11,379 bases of DNA from Fidelibacterota bacterium 46_43 (GTDB lineage Bacteria; Fidelibacterota; Fidelibacteria; Fidelibacterales; Fidelibacteraceae), in assembly GCA_001509335.1 (NCBI GenBank), contig LGGY01000015.1, positions 1 through 11,379 of the forward strand, written 5' to 3'. This document shows, one piece after another, positions 1 through 8,000 of this stretch. The position numbers were made by a program, and so were the translations under genes. Numbering within the stretch: position 1 is the stretch's first letter; each line of letters opens with the position of its first letter. The notes under the pieces were generated by a model. That model did not search any database and was not told the DNA's origin. It was given only the letters and a program-made list of their open reading frames with translations.

Positions 1-83
1 GAAAGGGGAATTTCAGGCCCGCATCGCATGGCCAGTAAGAAAAGGAGGGGCATCACATATTTCATGAATGGAAATCTTATCAT
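1..83 (-). CDS. N-terminus of a secreted or lipid-anchored protein, cut by the window edge
   Basis: Only the first 20-27 codons are present. There are two in-frame ATG starts. The one at 83 overlaps the prmA stop as ATGA and suits translational coupling. The one at 65 gives a cleaner signal peptide reading MKYVMPLLFLLAMRCGPEI. Both give a short basic start, a leucine-rich hydrophobic core and then a cysteine. The cysteine could be a lipidation site, but the preceding AMR is a poor lipobox because Arg at -1 is atypical. Ordinary signal peptidase I export is therefore also possible. The close coupling makes it the last visible member of the rdgB-sprA operon. Too little sequence is present to assign a family. 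I am fairly sure a gene starts here because the frame stays open to the edge and looks like an export signal. Confidence 0.5.
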   Translation of the reverse strand, partial: MIRFPFMKYVMPLLFLLAMRCGPEIPL

Positions 84-922
84 AACACATTTCGGGTTGC
101 ACAGACGGCAAGCCATTCTCCGTCCGTTTGTTTCTCCATCACCTTGTATCCCGCTTCAGACAAAAGGCGTGTCAGATCCTTTTCATCTTCAATCATCAGA
201 CCGGATAAAATCAGATGATCCGCTTTTTTATCAGCGGACAGGGTAGAAAATTTTTCAAGAAGGGGGAATATAACGGGTTTTTGGATATTAATCATAGCCC
301 AATCGCAGGCATAGCTTTTCAATTGAAAGACATCCAGCACCTTCCATCGGACCTGAGGATTTCCGTTCAGTTCAATATTCTCACGAATATTGGTCTCAAT
401 CTGGGGATCCACGTCACAGGCCTCCACGGGCGAAGCTCCCAGCAGGGCTGCAGCAATCGAAAGGATACCCGATCCGCACCCCAGATCCAGAACCGACAGA
501 CCGGGTCTGATATGTTTTTGAAGCATCTTGAGGCTCAGTTGTGTGGATTCATGGGTTCCCGTACCGAAGGCAGAGCCAGGGTTGATGCAGAGCATCGGTT
601 CTCCCGGAGGAATTGCCTTTCGGTGCCAAGGGGGCGTAACCCACAAACGTCCAATTTTCAGGGGTTTGAAACCCTCGATCCATGTCAGATTCCAATCCTG
701 GTCAGGGACGAATTCGCGTTCAACCGGGACGCCCGGAAAATAATCCATCAGACTTTTCATCAGCATTTCGCTCGACTCCCAAGCTTCCCAAATCACAAGT
801 GCCGTTGGATTGATTTCCATGGCCTGAATGCGGCCTGTTTCCAAAAAGTCCCGCTCCAACGTATTGCGGATCGATTCGTGGGGGGGCAGGCTGATTTTTG
901 CATAACCTTTTTTTGCCATCAT
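80..922 (-). CDS. prmA: Ribosomal protein L11 methyltransferase (PrmA)
   Basis: This is a SAM-dependent methyltransferase expected to methylate ribosomal protein L11 in the cytoplasm. Of 280 residues (E. coli PrmA has 293), the N-terminal 100 or so match the small substrate-recognition domain. The PrmA signature NPGSAFGTGTH lies at 114-124. SAM motif I VLDLGCGSG is at 144-152, the acidic ribose-binding residues D170/D172 follow, LILSG is at 237-241 and EWLAV is near the C-terminus. The usual NILAxP substrate motif reads NIQKP here (212-216), a divergence that leaves some doubt about the exact substrate. The gene starts directly after the stop of the upstream QC-like gene. Two tandem ATGs exist at 922 and 919. 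An AGGA at 927-930 is 4 nt from the first and 7 nt from the second, so 919 is the likelier start. It probably depends on the upstream promoter and coupling. Confidence 0.9.
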   Translation of the reverse strand: MMAKKGYAKISLPPHESIRNTLERDFLETGRIQAMEINPTALVIWEAWESSEMLMKSLMDYFPGVPVEREFVPDQDWNLTWIEGFKPLKIGRLWVTPPWHRKAIPPGEPMLCINPGSAFGTGTHESTQLSLKMLQKHIRPGLSVLDLGCGSGILSIAAALLGASPVEACDVDPQIETNIRENIELNGNPQVRWKVLDVFQLKSYACDWAMINIQKPVIFPLLEKFSTLSADKKADHLILSGLMIEDEKDLTRLLSEAGYKVMEKQTDGEWLAVCATRNVL

Positions 923-1831
923 TTATTCCTGTCCATAAAGCCACATCAACAGAACATCCCCGATACACTGGAGGCTTTCCGGCGCACATTTATCCGGTGT
1001 ATCTTCATGTGTGTGCCAATAATTCCGCCGGGCGTCAGGATATTGAAAATCGATGATATTCACGGTAGGTATACCCCCTTCCGACAGGGGAACATGGTCA
1101 TCATAAACCATCGGGCCATGTTTAGGGATAAACACATCTGCATATCCTGCTTTTTTTGCCGTATCCCAGATCTCCTTTGTCAGTTCGGGTGCAAAACGGA
1201 GGGAATACAGTTCATAGAAAATCTGCAGTTCAGAATCCCCAATCATATCAATCAAAATTCCTCTATGTGGAACCGGTTCCAGGGGTGTTTGGCTGTAATA
1301 TCGGCTTCCCTGACAAAATTCTTCAGGATAATCGGGGCGACCCATATCTTCACCATCCCAAAAGGCAATATCCACGCCAATGGCAGGAGGAAATTGGGCA
1401 AGAATTTGGGCAAGATGAACCAGAACAGCCACACCACTGGCACCGTCGTTGGCACCCAGGATAGGTTCATTCCGTCGGAAACGGTCCAAATCGGCCACCG
1501 GCCGGGTGTCAAAATGGGCAGAAAGCATGACCCGTTCCGGATTCTTCGGTTGAAACCGGAAAATCACGTTGGTAAGAGAAACGTTATCCGGCCCGTAGGG
1601 ATTATATCCCGTAAATTCTTGTGTTACAACAGTATCCGCCCATTTTTCACCTGTCTCCATAAGCCATTGAATACAAGCGGCATGTCCCCGGCTTCCCGGA
1701 TTTCGGGGCCCCATATCTGTTTGAATCGTGAGATATGTAAAAGCACGATTTCCATCAAAAGAGGGGGTGGCGGCTTGCAACAAAGAACAGCTGGACACAA
1801 ACCAGATCAGACGTTTCAAAGAGTGTCTCAT
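923..1831 (-). CDS. Exported M28-fold glutaminyl-peptide cyclotransferase-like enzyme
   Basis: This is a zinc hydrolase-fold protein of 302 residues, probably converting N-terminal Gln of exported proteins to pyroglutamate. Residues 1-20 form a signal peptide (RHSLKR, then LIWFV...SLLQA), with probable cleavage near A20. The core motifs run in family order: AHFDTRP at 105-111, GANDGASG at 126-133, FWDGEDMG at 157-164, IDMIGD at 194-199, DDHVPL at 244-249 and YWHTHED at 271-277. By comparison with animal QC, D129, D162 and H273 would hold the single zinc, while E161, D195 and D245 would be catalytic. The DDHxP block and the DGED zinc pair point to QC rather than a two-zinc aminopeptidase, though many databases label this type simply M28 peptidase. 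Its ATG overlaps the sprA stop as ATGA. An AAGGA at 1839-1843 with 7-nt spacing supports this start. The location would be periplasm or outer envelope. Confidence 0.75.
   Translation of the reverse strand: MRHSLKRLIWFVSSCSLLQAATPSFDGNRAFTYLTIQTDMGPRNPGSRGHAACIQWLMETGEKWADTVVTQEFTGYNPYGPDNVSLTNVIFRFQPKNPERVMLSAHFDTRPVADLDRFRRNEPILGANDGASGVAVLVHLAQILAQFPPAIGVDIAFWDGEDMGRPDYPEEFCQGSRYYSQTPLEPVPHRGILIDMIGDSELQIFYELYSLRFAPELTKEIWDTAKKAGYADVFIPKHGPMVYDDHVPLSEGGIPTVNIIDFQYPDARRNYWHTHEDTPDKCAPESLQCIGDVLLMWLYGQE
927..930 (-). promoter_or_regulatory. Ribosome binding site deciding the prmA start
   Basis: AGGA on the minus strand lies inside the last codons of the QC-like gene. Its spacing is 7 nt to the ATG at 919 and only 4 nt to the ATG at 922, which favours the second ATG and a 279-residue PrmA. 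Confidence 0.45.
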
Positions 1832-4800
1832 CCCCGGATCCTTATATTAACTTTGACGCCGAAATCCCGGGAAATCCGCGTGGGCATTTTACTCTTTGTT
1901 TCACTGTACATAAACCAGGCGGCCCCGTTAATATTCCGTGAGAACTGATAACTGAATTCGGGTTGAAAAACCCAGCTCTGACGCCGGTCCATCTCGGCAA
2001 ATTTTTCCACGTTACCTCTTCGCTGCAAAGTTTTCTGATTGCTGAATGTAAAGGTGGCCGATATGTCCATGGAATTCTGGAGATTCACCGTCTCCATAAA
2101 GGGTAAGGGAATGGATAAACCACCTTTATGGTTATAAGTAAGATTCAATGATGCGTTATCAGTAAAAGTCCGTTTGGTATCTGCTTCCGTATTCCGGATA
2201 TCCAGGCTCCGGGTCCAGCGGGTTGTAGAACGAAGTCCGTTTTTCAATGCAAAGGTCAGGCCAATCAATGGCTGATATTCATGGGTATAGGTTGAACTTT
2301 TTTCTTCATTATTCTGATATTGCACCATCTCTTTTCCGGCATATCGGTGTTCCAGTGTTACATTGGTCGTATACTTGCTTAAGAATTTCATGGTATTCAA
2401 ACCAGTCCATCTCACAGACCAGCCCGGAAGGGGAAAGCCGGTGCGGCCTTCAGCGCCCAGTGGAAAGAAATTTCGTGTAAACGTTTCGGTGAGATTCACA
2501 CCGGCTTCATTGATAGTAGACGACAGGGCAAAATCAAAGGTGGTAGAAATCCGTTTTGTCATCTGGTATCCGCTTTGGAGACTTAAATTCCTTGTAATAT
2601 TCAAACCACGGTAATTCTGTCCAACCTGGTCCAGGGCAATGGAGTCACCGGGCGTGTCAGAGAAACCGTATCGATATGCCCAGTTCGGGGATTTCTGCTC
2701 TGTACTGTCGCCCAGCACCAATCCGTTATGACTCAGGCGGCGGGTCTCGGAAGCCCGAATGGATATGGGTGAAAGGTTGTTGATAAAACCGAAAAAGAGT
2801 TTTTCCGGTGACAGATTGAGTGTTTTCTTTTCCTCTTTTTCCGGTTTACGATCCTCTGTTTCCTGAGGCTTGTTAGCTTGTTGGCGTTGGGGGCGCTGCG
2901 CTGCAGGACTTTTGGAGGGTGTAGAAGATTGCCTTTTTTGGGAAAAAATTGAACGTGGGTTTAGGTTCAAACTTCCGCTGAGAGTTCGGGTGTTTCCCAC
3001 ATTGGCATAATTCCTGGACAGGGGTTCGTTTTGGGTGAATGTAGAGCCGTAAGTAAAACTCGGTTTCAGCCAAGAAGTGAATTCGGGTGAGAATGTGGCA
3101 TTCAGCCCTTCCGTAATATTTGTTACTTCACCCGGGGAAAATTCTTTCAGCACATCCAGTTTCTGAGACAGGTAATCACGGTAGTTTGCATCCGCAGTGC
3201 GGTTATATTTCAACGTGATTTTATCTGTCGGGTTATAGTTCAATGTAAACTGTCGTTTCATGATCCAGGTGTGATTGGGGACTGTCTCGCCTGACCAGGG
3301 GGTATTTTTTGAAATATTCTCCGTCGAGCTGATATCATATTTAATCAAGGAGGGTTTCCAATACAGGCGACTTTCATTAAAATGTTTCCCGATCAGAGGC
3401 ATCCAGGCAAGGTATGGGATCCCTTTGTCCTTTTGGAGTTGGGCACTGTATGTCACTTTTCCCTGATAGGTTTGGACACTCTTTTCCTGCGTAAACCGGT
3501 CTTTACTAAAATTATCCGTCATGGTAAAGCTGAGGGCTGTCCGGTCTACCGTCCACCGGGTGAGAAAAAAGTCGGATTTGGAATTTTTATTGAAGGAGGT
3601 CTGGAGACTTTTCCGGGTAGACGATGTAATTAAACTATCCGGGGCATCTGCAAGGAGTATATCACTTCCGGGGGAATATTTGGGTACTTTTTCTGACTCA
3701 GAAAACGAGAGCGTTACGGGAATTCTCAGATTCCACTTTTTAGGTAATAACTCGTGTGTATTGAAAGTATAAACGACATCAAATTGTCTGGAATCGGATA
3801 AATTCTGCGTGCCACCTTCAAAAGGATTCTTCTGATCTACTTCGTGAAACTCGGCTTCCTGAAATTTAGAATTGACCCGGATAGTGGAAACATTACCCAG
3901 GCTCAGGTTGGCACTTCCCCTGAAAGCCAGCCCTTTCTCCCGCTTGGGATCGCTTACCCGGAGTTCATTGATCCAGATATCTCCCGTATAATAATCTGGT
4001 GAATCATTGATGACCCCGATGATAAACTGGTCAATCCGAGCCAGTGAGGGATCCCCCACGACGCGGTAAATCCGGCCGGTGGGATTTTGATTTTTATCCA
4101 GTTCGTAAAATTCCCGGACCTGTCCGTCAGCCGAAATATGATAGGAAAGCGTGTCGGGAATTGTGTTTTGATTCAACAATTTTAATTGTGTTAAAGTTTT
4201 AAAATCCACATTTATTGTATTTCTTTTATCCCATCCGGCATAGACGGGTGTCACGATTTCATAATAATCTGTCTCGGTTGTGGTCCGCCCCAGGCGCAGG
4301 TAAAAATCCACCTGTTTTTCATCCAGTGGATAGCGATCATCTCCATGGATGAACATTTTAATCCGGTTATACAGGATATAGTTTTCACTCTGATACAACT
4401 GTTTACGGGCGGCCGTCATGTGTCGGGGTGGAAGGTCCAGATGTTTGAGGGCCAGAGACTGTTCTTTTGAACGGATGTTATAAATCCTATCCAACTTTCC
4501 TTGCACGCCATCCGGTGAATAGTATTCCGGATTGTCATCAGTATTCACAACCGTGATGGAAAAAACATCATCATCTCTCGTAAATTGGGTCGAATCCATG
4601 ATAGCGGCAACGCCTTTTTCCTGCCATTCATTTCCCACCAGGCCGATGGAAGCAATTTGGAGGGTATCCTGCGAGGACACACCGGCAAAAATCAGGCGGA
4701 CAAACTCAATTTCCGTCATACTCGGATTATTCACTGTTTCCAGTGTATCCGTCAGGGGAATACGGTACAGACGCCATCCGGTTTTGGGACTTCCGGGAAG

Positions 4801-7800
4801 GTCTGTAAAGCGAGTTTCCGTCACGTAATAGGGAGACCCCGGGTCTTCAAGATCCAGCTCATAAATAAAATAATCATTGAAAACATCCAGGCGGCCGTTG
4901 TTATTGATATCCTCCGTGTCAGGAATATGCCCTGTCTCGTCTTCATTTCCTTCGGTCCCGTTTATCCAGCGATATTCCTCCTTTCCCGGTTCAAACTTGT
5001 AATTATCTATCATAGGGTCCCAGCCGAGGAGGGCTTCTTCCTCGTCCGTTAATCCGTTCAGGCCGATATTTTCACCATCATCAATGATACCATTCCCAAC
5101 CACAAATCCTGCTTCCGGTTTATCCTCTGTATCCAGTTTTCCGTTTTGTACCGGCCTCCCATCCGTGAAATTGGGTGTTATTTTGAGATCCTCGGAAATT
5201 TTTCCCATATCAATCCGCAGCTTCCCTTTGTTTCCCTTCACCCAGACTTCGATATACTTACTTTGGGATTGGTCAAAAGCACCGGAGTAAAGGGCTTTCA
5301 TCATTCCGCCCCAGGAATTTTCGGGAACCCAGGGAGTCTCATCGGTAATCAGGGAATCGCCGGTGACATTTTCAATGAAGGGGTCGAGAACCATGGTGAG
5401 AACACGCGTGACATCATTTTGTTTGTTGACACTTACTTCCCGGTTGGGCCAGATGCTGTTGGTGGGGACATCGTTGTAGGGGTTGTACCAGAATAAGAAA
5501 CCGTTGTTGGGATACTGGAACTGGAAAAAATCATCCACCGGCGGGCTTGCCATCCGCCAGCCCCGGCGTTCAACCCCCAGTGAGGTGACCCGCTTTGATC
5601 CTTCAAAATCATCAATATTGGCCACTCCGTTTACATCCCCGGTTTCTTTGTTGGAAATAGTATTCGGGTTGGGAATAATCTGGGCGATTTCTCCCGAAAG
5701 GTGAATATAACTATTACCGCTCGTGTTGATCAAAGGCAGTCTGTTTAGACCCCGCGTCAGCCAGTCCAGATCTTTCCGATATTCACCGTTGATATCCCAG
5801 ATCAGATTCCGGTATGGTTCTTCACCTACGCGCACCTGATCATCAATTGAGGATTTATTGAAATACATAAAGGTCCCGCCCAGGAAATTCTGCCTTTTGT
5901 TTCCAAAACGGTATTCTGCACGGGTTCCGGCGATGATTTTTTTATCCAGCTGAAAAACCTGTCTTGAATTATAGGAAATATCCAGTACAGCATTGGGGTT
6001 GCGGGCCACATCACTTTTCAGTACAATCCGCCCGGTGAAATAATCGATTTCATAATCGATACCCCTTACCAGCTTCACCTGATTGGCCGTAATTTCCTCG
6101 CTGCCTTCTATAATCATAAAATCTTTCAGCTCGATGACTTCGCTGCGGTTACTGTATTTCACTTCGATAAAGAATTTGTGTTCCGTAGCATGAGCATTGT
6201 TGTTGGTAGTTGTGTCATACAGGGCTGTGGAGGAAAAATCGGCCGGGAGGTTGGGGTTGTATTTTCCGTCAAAACATTGGGGATCACCGGAACAGGCAGC
6301 TTCTTCTGAAGTAAAAGGCCGAATGTAGGGGATCATGAGTTCCCCTTCCGTGAGATTGAGGAAATTGGCATTCAAATCCACCTGATCATCATGCTGACCG
6401 AATGCCCCGTTTTCATCCTGACGGTCCAACCCAAACATCCGGATATAGGGCGTGCCGTCAGCATAACGTTCCTGTGGAGCATTTCCCCCGTCGTAATAAA
6501 TTTTCAGATCAAAACCCTCTTGTTCAATATTACGGGTTCCCAGGTAGTATACATTTTTAAATTCCAGATCCCAGGTGGGATGCCCGGGCCGGGGGTTGAC
6601 GGGCTTAATCAATTTCAAATTTTGGGGATATTCACCGGTCGCGACCAGATCCCCCTCTGTAACCACCGGAATGGGATCACCGGCCATCTGAGTTGTGTCA
6701 CGGTAAGCAATGGCCAGAACATCCCCCGTATTGACAGATGTCAGCATTTTGAAATATCCCAGGTTTTCATCCAGGATATAATCTCTCCCCTCTTCCATCC
6801 GTTTGAAATAAAAATTTCGTTCCGCCCATGACTCATACTGGGTTGTATCCCGCGGGTCAACCCAGGCCGTCGCCATAAAAGCTCCTTCTTCCTGGGGCTG
6901 AACCTGCTTATACAGTTCGAATTGTGTAATCCGGCGACGGATCATAAAACGGGCCTGGTCATCCAGGGGATACATGTTTTGCCGGTAGATGTCGCTGATA
7001 TAGAAATATTTTCGTCGAATGTACTCATAATCCTGAATAACGACCGGTTCACTGTCACTACCGCCACCCCATTTTACTTTTTTATTTTGCCCTTCTTCCA
7101 CCGATGCGATGGCGGTCACATCGAGTGGACCGAATTTCATCAGGGCCTTGATGCCATAAAGTCCCGTGGCATTTGCCTGCCCTTTGACAAAATTGGTCCC
7201 CGGGAGAGAGAGCGAAATGTTTCCGGCTTCAATTCTCTGTATAATTTCATCTTCTTTGCCTGTATAGTGAATCCGCAGGGTGTTTTCAAAATTAAAATCA
7301 CGCTGACTATCCTGATCTACCTTGATACTAACACGGTCACCCACCCGGCCTTCGATGGTAAAATTTTGCTGCTGGTCCATAATAAAACTGGTGGTTTTTG
7401 TCTGCTGATAGCTGGTAACCTGATTGGATTGATCCCGTTGGGAGAGTTTTCCCGAAATGCTGATATTCCCGCTGACACGGAGGGAGACACGCTGACCCGC
7501 AATATCCGCCCCGATGATTTCAATGCTGGTTTCTTGTTTACCTTCCTCTTTCTGATCGAATTTTGAGGCGATTTCCTTCTGCCAGATTTCCCGTGTTTTA
7601 GCCGCTTTCATTTCTTCATAAAAGCTGTTAAATGACGCCACAACCGGTTTACGGATCATAATATCATTTTTGGATTCATATTGTATAAGAAGCTGACCTT
7701 CTCCGGCAACCTCGCGGATGACCCGCAGACCGGGAATGGAAACAGGAAATGAATAACGCAACGGCATATCCGGGTTGGGTTTCAGGCGATCAAGCCCTGT

Positions 7801-7953
7801 CGGTTCTGAATAAATAAGGGGCATAATACCATACGGTTTCCACTCATAGGTGAAACGTATATTTGCATCGGGAGATGGTGATTGGGCCCATAAGACAGAT
7901 GCGGTGATCAGACTGAGGAGGACCCGGAATATCCGTTTTTGTACCACGATCAT
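1828..7953 (-). CDS. sprA: SprA/Sov, T9SS outer-membrane translocon
   Basis: SprA is the very large beta-barrel that passes T9SS cargo across the outer membrane. The protein has about 2,041 residues, shorter than classical SprA/Sov (about 2,400-2,500). The signal peptide (n-region QKR, core FRVLLSLITASVLWA) is probably cut before Gln-Ser-Pro. Family blocks seen are the IQRIEAGN...SLPGT and YGIKALMKFG region near 240-280, LGGTFMYFNKSS and EEPYRN near 690-725, IDDFEGSKR with D781/D782, an EF-hand-like DINNNGRLD at 1015-1023, and a beta-rich C-terminus ending in RIRG. The only two cysteines are C554 and C560, a likely disulfide in an exported domain. Residues about 1668-1712 form a low-complexity S/P/Q then K/E insert. 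ATG at 7953 is preferred over TTG at 7956. The frame has a stop just upstream and the ribosome site is weak (GGAC). The gene lies 47 bp after rdgB and overlaps the QC-like gene. Confidence 0.95.
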   Translation of the reverse strand: MIVVQKRIFRVLLSLITASVLWAQSPSPDANIRFTYEWKPYGIMPLIYSEPTGLDRLKPNPDMPLRYSFPVSIPGLRVIREVAGEGQLLIQYESKNDIMIRKPVVASFNSFYEEMKAAKTREIWQKEIASKFDQKEEGKQETSIEIIGADIAGQRVSLRVSGNISISGKLSQRDQSNQVTSYQQTKTTSFIMDQQQNFTIEGRVGDRVSIKVDQDSQRDFNFENTLRIHYTGKEDEIIQRIEAGNISLSLPGTNFVKGQANATGLYGIKALMKFGPLDVTAIASVEEGQNKKVKWGGGSDSEPVVIQDYEYIRRKYFYISDIYRQNMYPLDDQARFMIRRRITQFELYKQVQPQEEGAFMATAWVDPRDTTQYESWAERNFYFKRMEEGRDYILDENLGYFKMLTSVNTGDVLAIAYRDTTQMAGDPIPVVTEGDLVATGEYPQNLKLIKPVNPRPGHPTWDLEFKNVYYLGTRNIEQEGFDLKIYYDGGNAPQERYADGTPYIRMFGLDRQDENGAFGQHDDQVDLNANFLNLTEGELMIPYIRPFTSEEAACSGDPQCFDGKYNPNLPADFSSTALYDTTTNNNAHATEHKFFIEVKYSNRSEVIELKDFMIIEGSEEITANQVKLVRGIDYEIDYFTGRIVLKSDVARNPNAVLDISYNSRQVFQLDKKIIAGTRAEYRFGNKRQNFLGGTFMYFNKSSIDDQVRVGEEPYRNLIWDINGEYRKDLDWLTRGLNRLPLINTSGNSYIHLSGEIAQIIPNPNTISNKETGDVNGVANIDDFEGSKRVTSLGVERRGWRMASPPVDDFFQFQYPNNGFLFWYNPYNDVPTNSIWPNREVSVNKQNDVTRVLTMVLDPFIENVTGDSLITDETPWVPENSWGGMMKALYSGAFDQSQSKYIEVWVKGNKGKLRIDMGKISEDLKITPNFTDGRPVQNGKLDTEDKPEAGFVVGNGIIDDGENIGLNGLTDEEEALLGWDPMIDNYKFEPGKEEYRWINGTEGNEDETGHIPDTEDINNNGRLDVFNDYFIYELDLEDPGSPYYVTETRFTDLPGSPKTGWRLYRIPLTDTLETVNNPSMTEIEFVRLIFAGVSSQDTLQIASIGLVGNEWQEKGVAAIMDSTQFTRDDDVFSITVVNTDDNPEYYSPDGVQGKLDRIYNIRSKEQSLALKHLDLPPRHMTAARKQLYQSENYILYNRIKMFIHGDDRYPLDEKQVDFYLRLGRTTTETDYYEIVTPVYAGWDKRNTINVDFKTLTQLKLLNQNTIPDTLSYHISADGQVREFYELDKNQNPTGRIYRVVGDPSLARIDQFIIGVINDSPDYYTGDIWINELRVSDPKREKGLAFRGSANLSLGNVSTIRVNSKFQEAEFHEVDQKNPFEGGTQNLSDSRQFDVVYTFNTHELLPKKWNLRIPVTLSFSESEKVPKYSPGSDILLADAPDSLITSSTRKSLQTSFNKNSKSDFFLTRWTVDRTALSFTMTDNFSKDRFTQEKSVQTYQGKVTYSAQLQKDKGIPYLAWMPLIGKHFNESRLYWKPSLIKYDISSTENISKNTPWSGETVPNHTWIMKRQFTLNYNPTDKITLKYNRTADANYRDYLSQKLDVLKEFSPGEVTNITEGLNATFSPEFTSWLKPSFTYGSTFTQNEPLSRNYANVGNTRTLSGSLNLNPRSIFSQKRQSSTPSKSPAAQRPQRQQANKPQETEDRKPEKEEKKTLNLSPEKLFFGFINNLSPISIRASETRRLSHNGLVLGDSTEQKSPNWAYRYGFSDTPGDSIALDQVGQNYRGLNITRNLSLQSGYQMTKRISTTFDFALSSTINEAGVNLTETFTRNFFPLGAEGRTGFPLPGWSVRWTGLNTMKFLSKYTTNVTLEHRYAGKEMVQYQNNEEKSSTYTHEYQPLIGLTFALKNGLRSTTRWTRSLDIRNTEADTKRTFTDNASLNLTYNHKGGLSIPLPFMETVNLQNSMDISATFTFSNQKTLQRRGNVEKFAEMDRRQSWVFQPEFSYQFSRNINGAAWFMYSETKSKMPTRISRDFGVKVNIRIRG

Positions 7954-7964
7954 CAATGTCCGGT

Positions 7965-7992
7965 TTTGTTAGCGTTCACAACCTGTAACAAA
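7965..7992 (-). repeat. Inverted repeat in the rdgB-sprA gap
   Basis: The arms TTTGTTA (7965-7971) and TAACAAA (7986-7992) are perfect 7-bp complements with a 14-nt loop. The loop contains a further GTT/AAC 3-bp pairing. The repeat lies about 11 bp upstream of the sprA start in the only untranslated gap between rdgB and sprA. It could be an mRNA hairpin near the weak sprA ribosome site, a processing site or a protein site. It lacks a following T-tract, so it is not a classical terminator. The stem is AT-rich and could be chance. Confidence 0.3.
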
Positions 7993-8000
7993 TAGTCTGA

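Noticed and set aside
923..1831. The QC-like protein as a lipoprotein with FVSSC lipobox.
   Set aside because: The hydrophobic core before the cysteine would be only about five residues; cleavage near A20 by signal peptidase I fits better.
215..1948. A 577-codon open frame on the plus strand opposite prmA and the QC-like gene.
   Set aside because: It has no domain or signal features, is rich in His, Arg and Phe as antisense frames are, and crosses the junctions of well-supported genes on the other strand.
4585..5052. Plus-strand open frame of 155 codons inside sprA.
   Set aside because: Antisense shadow of the conserved calcium-loop region of SprA; composition is not protein-like.
6922..7566. 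Plus-strand open frame of 214 codons inside sprA.
   Set aside because: It lies wholly antisense to a conserved SprA region with strong motifs, has no ribosome site of note and no recognisable product.
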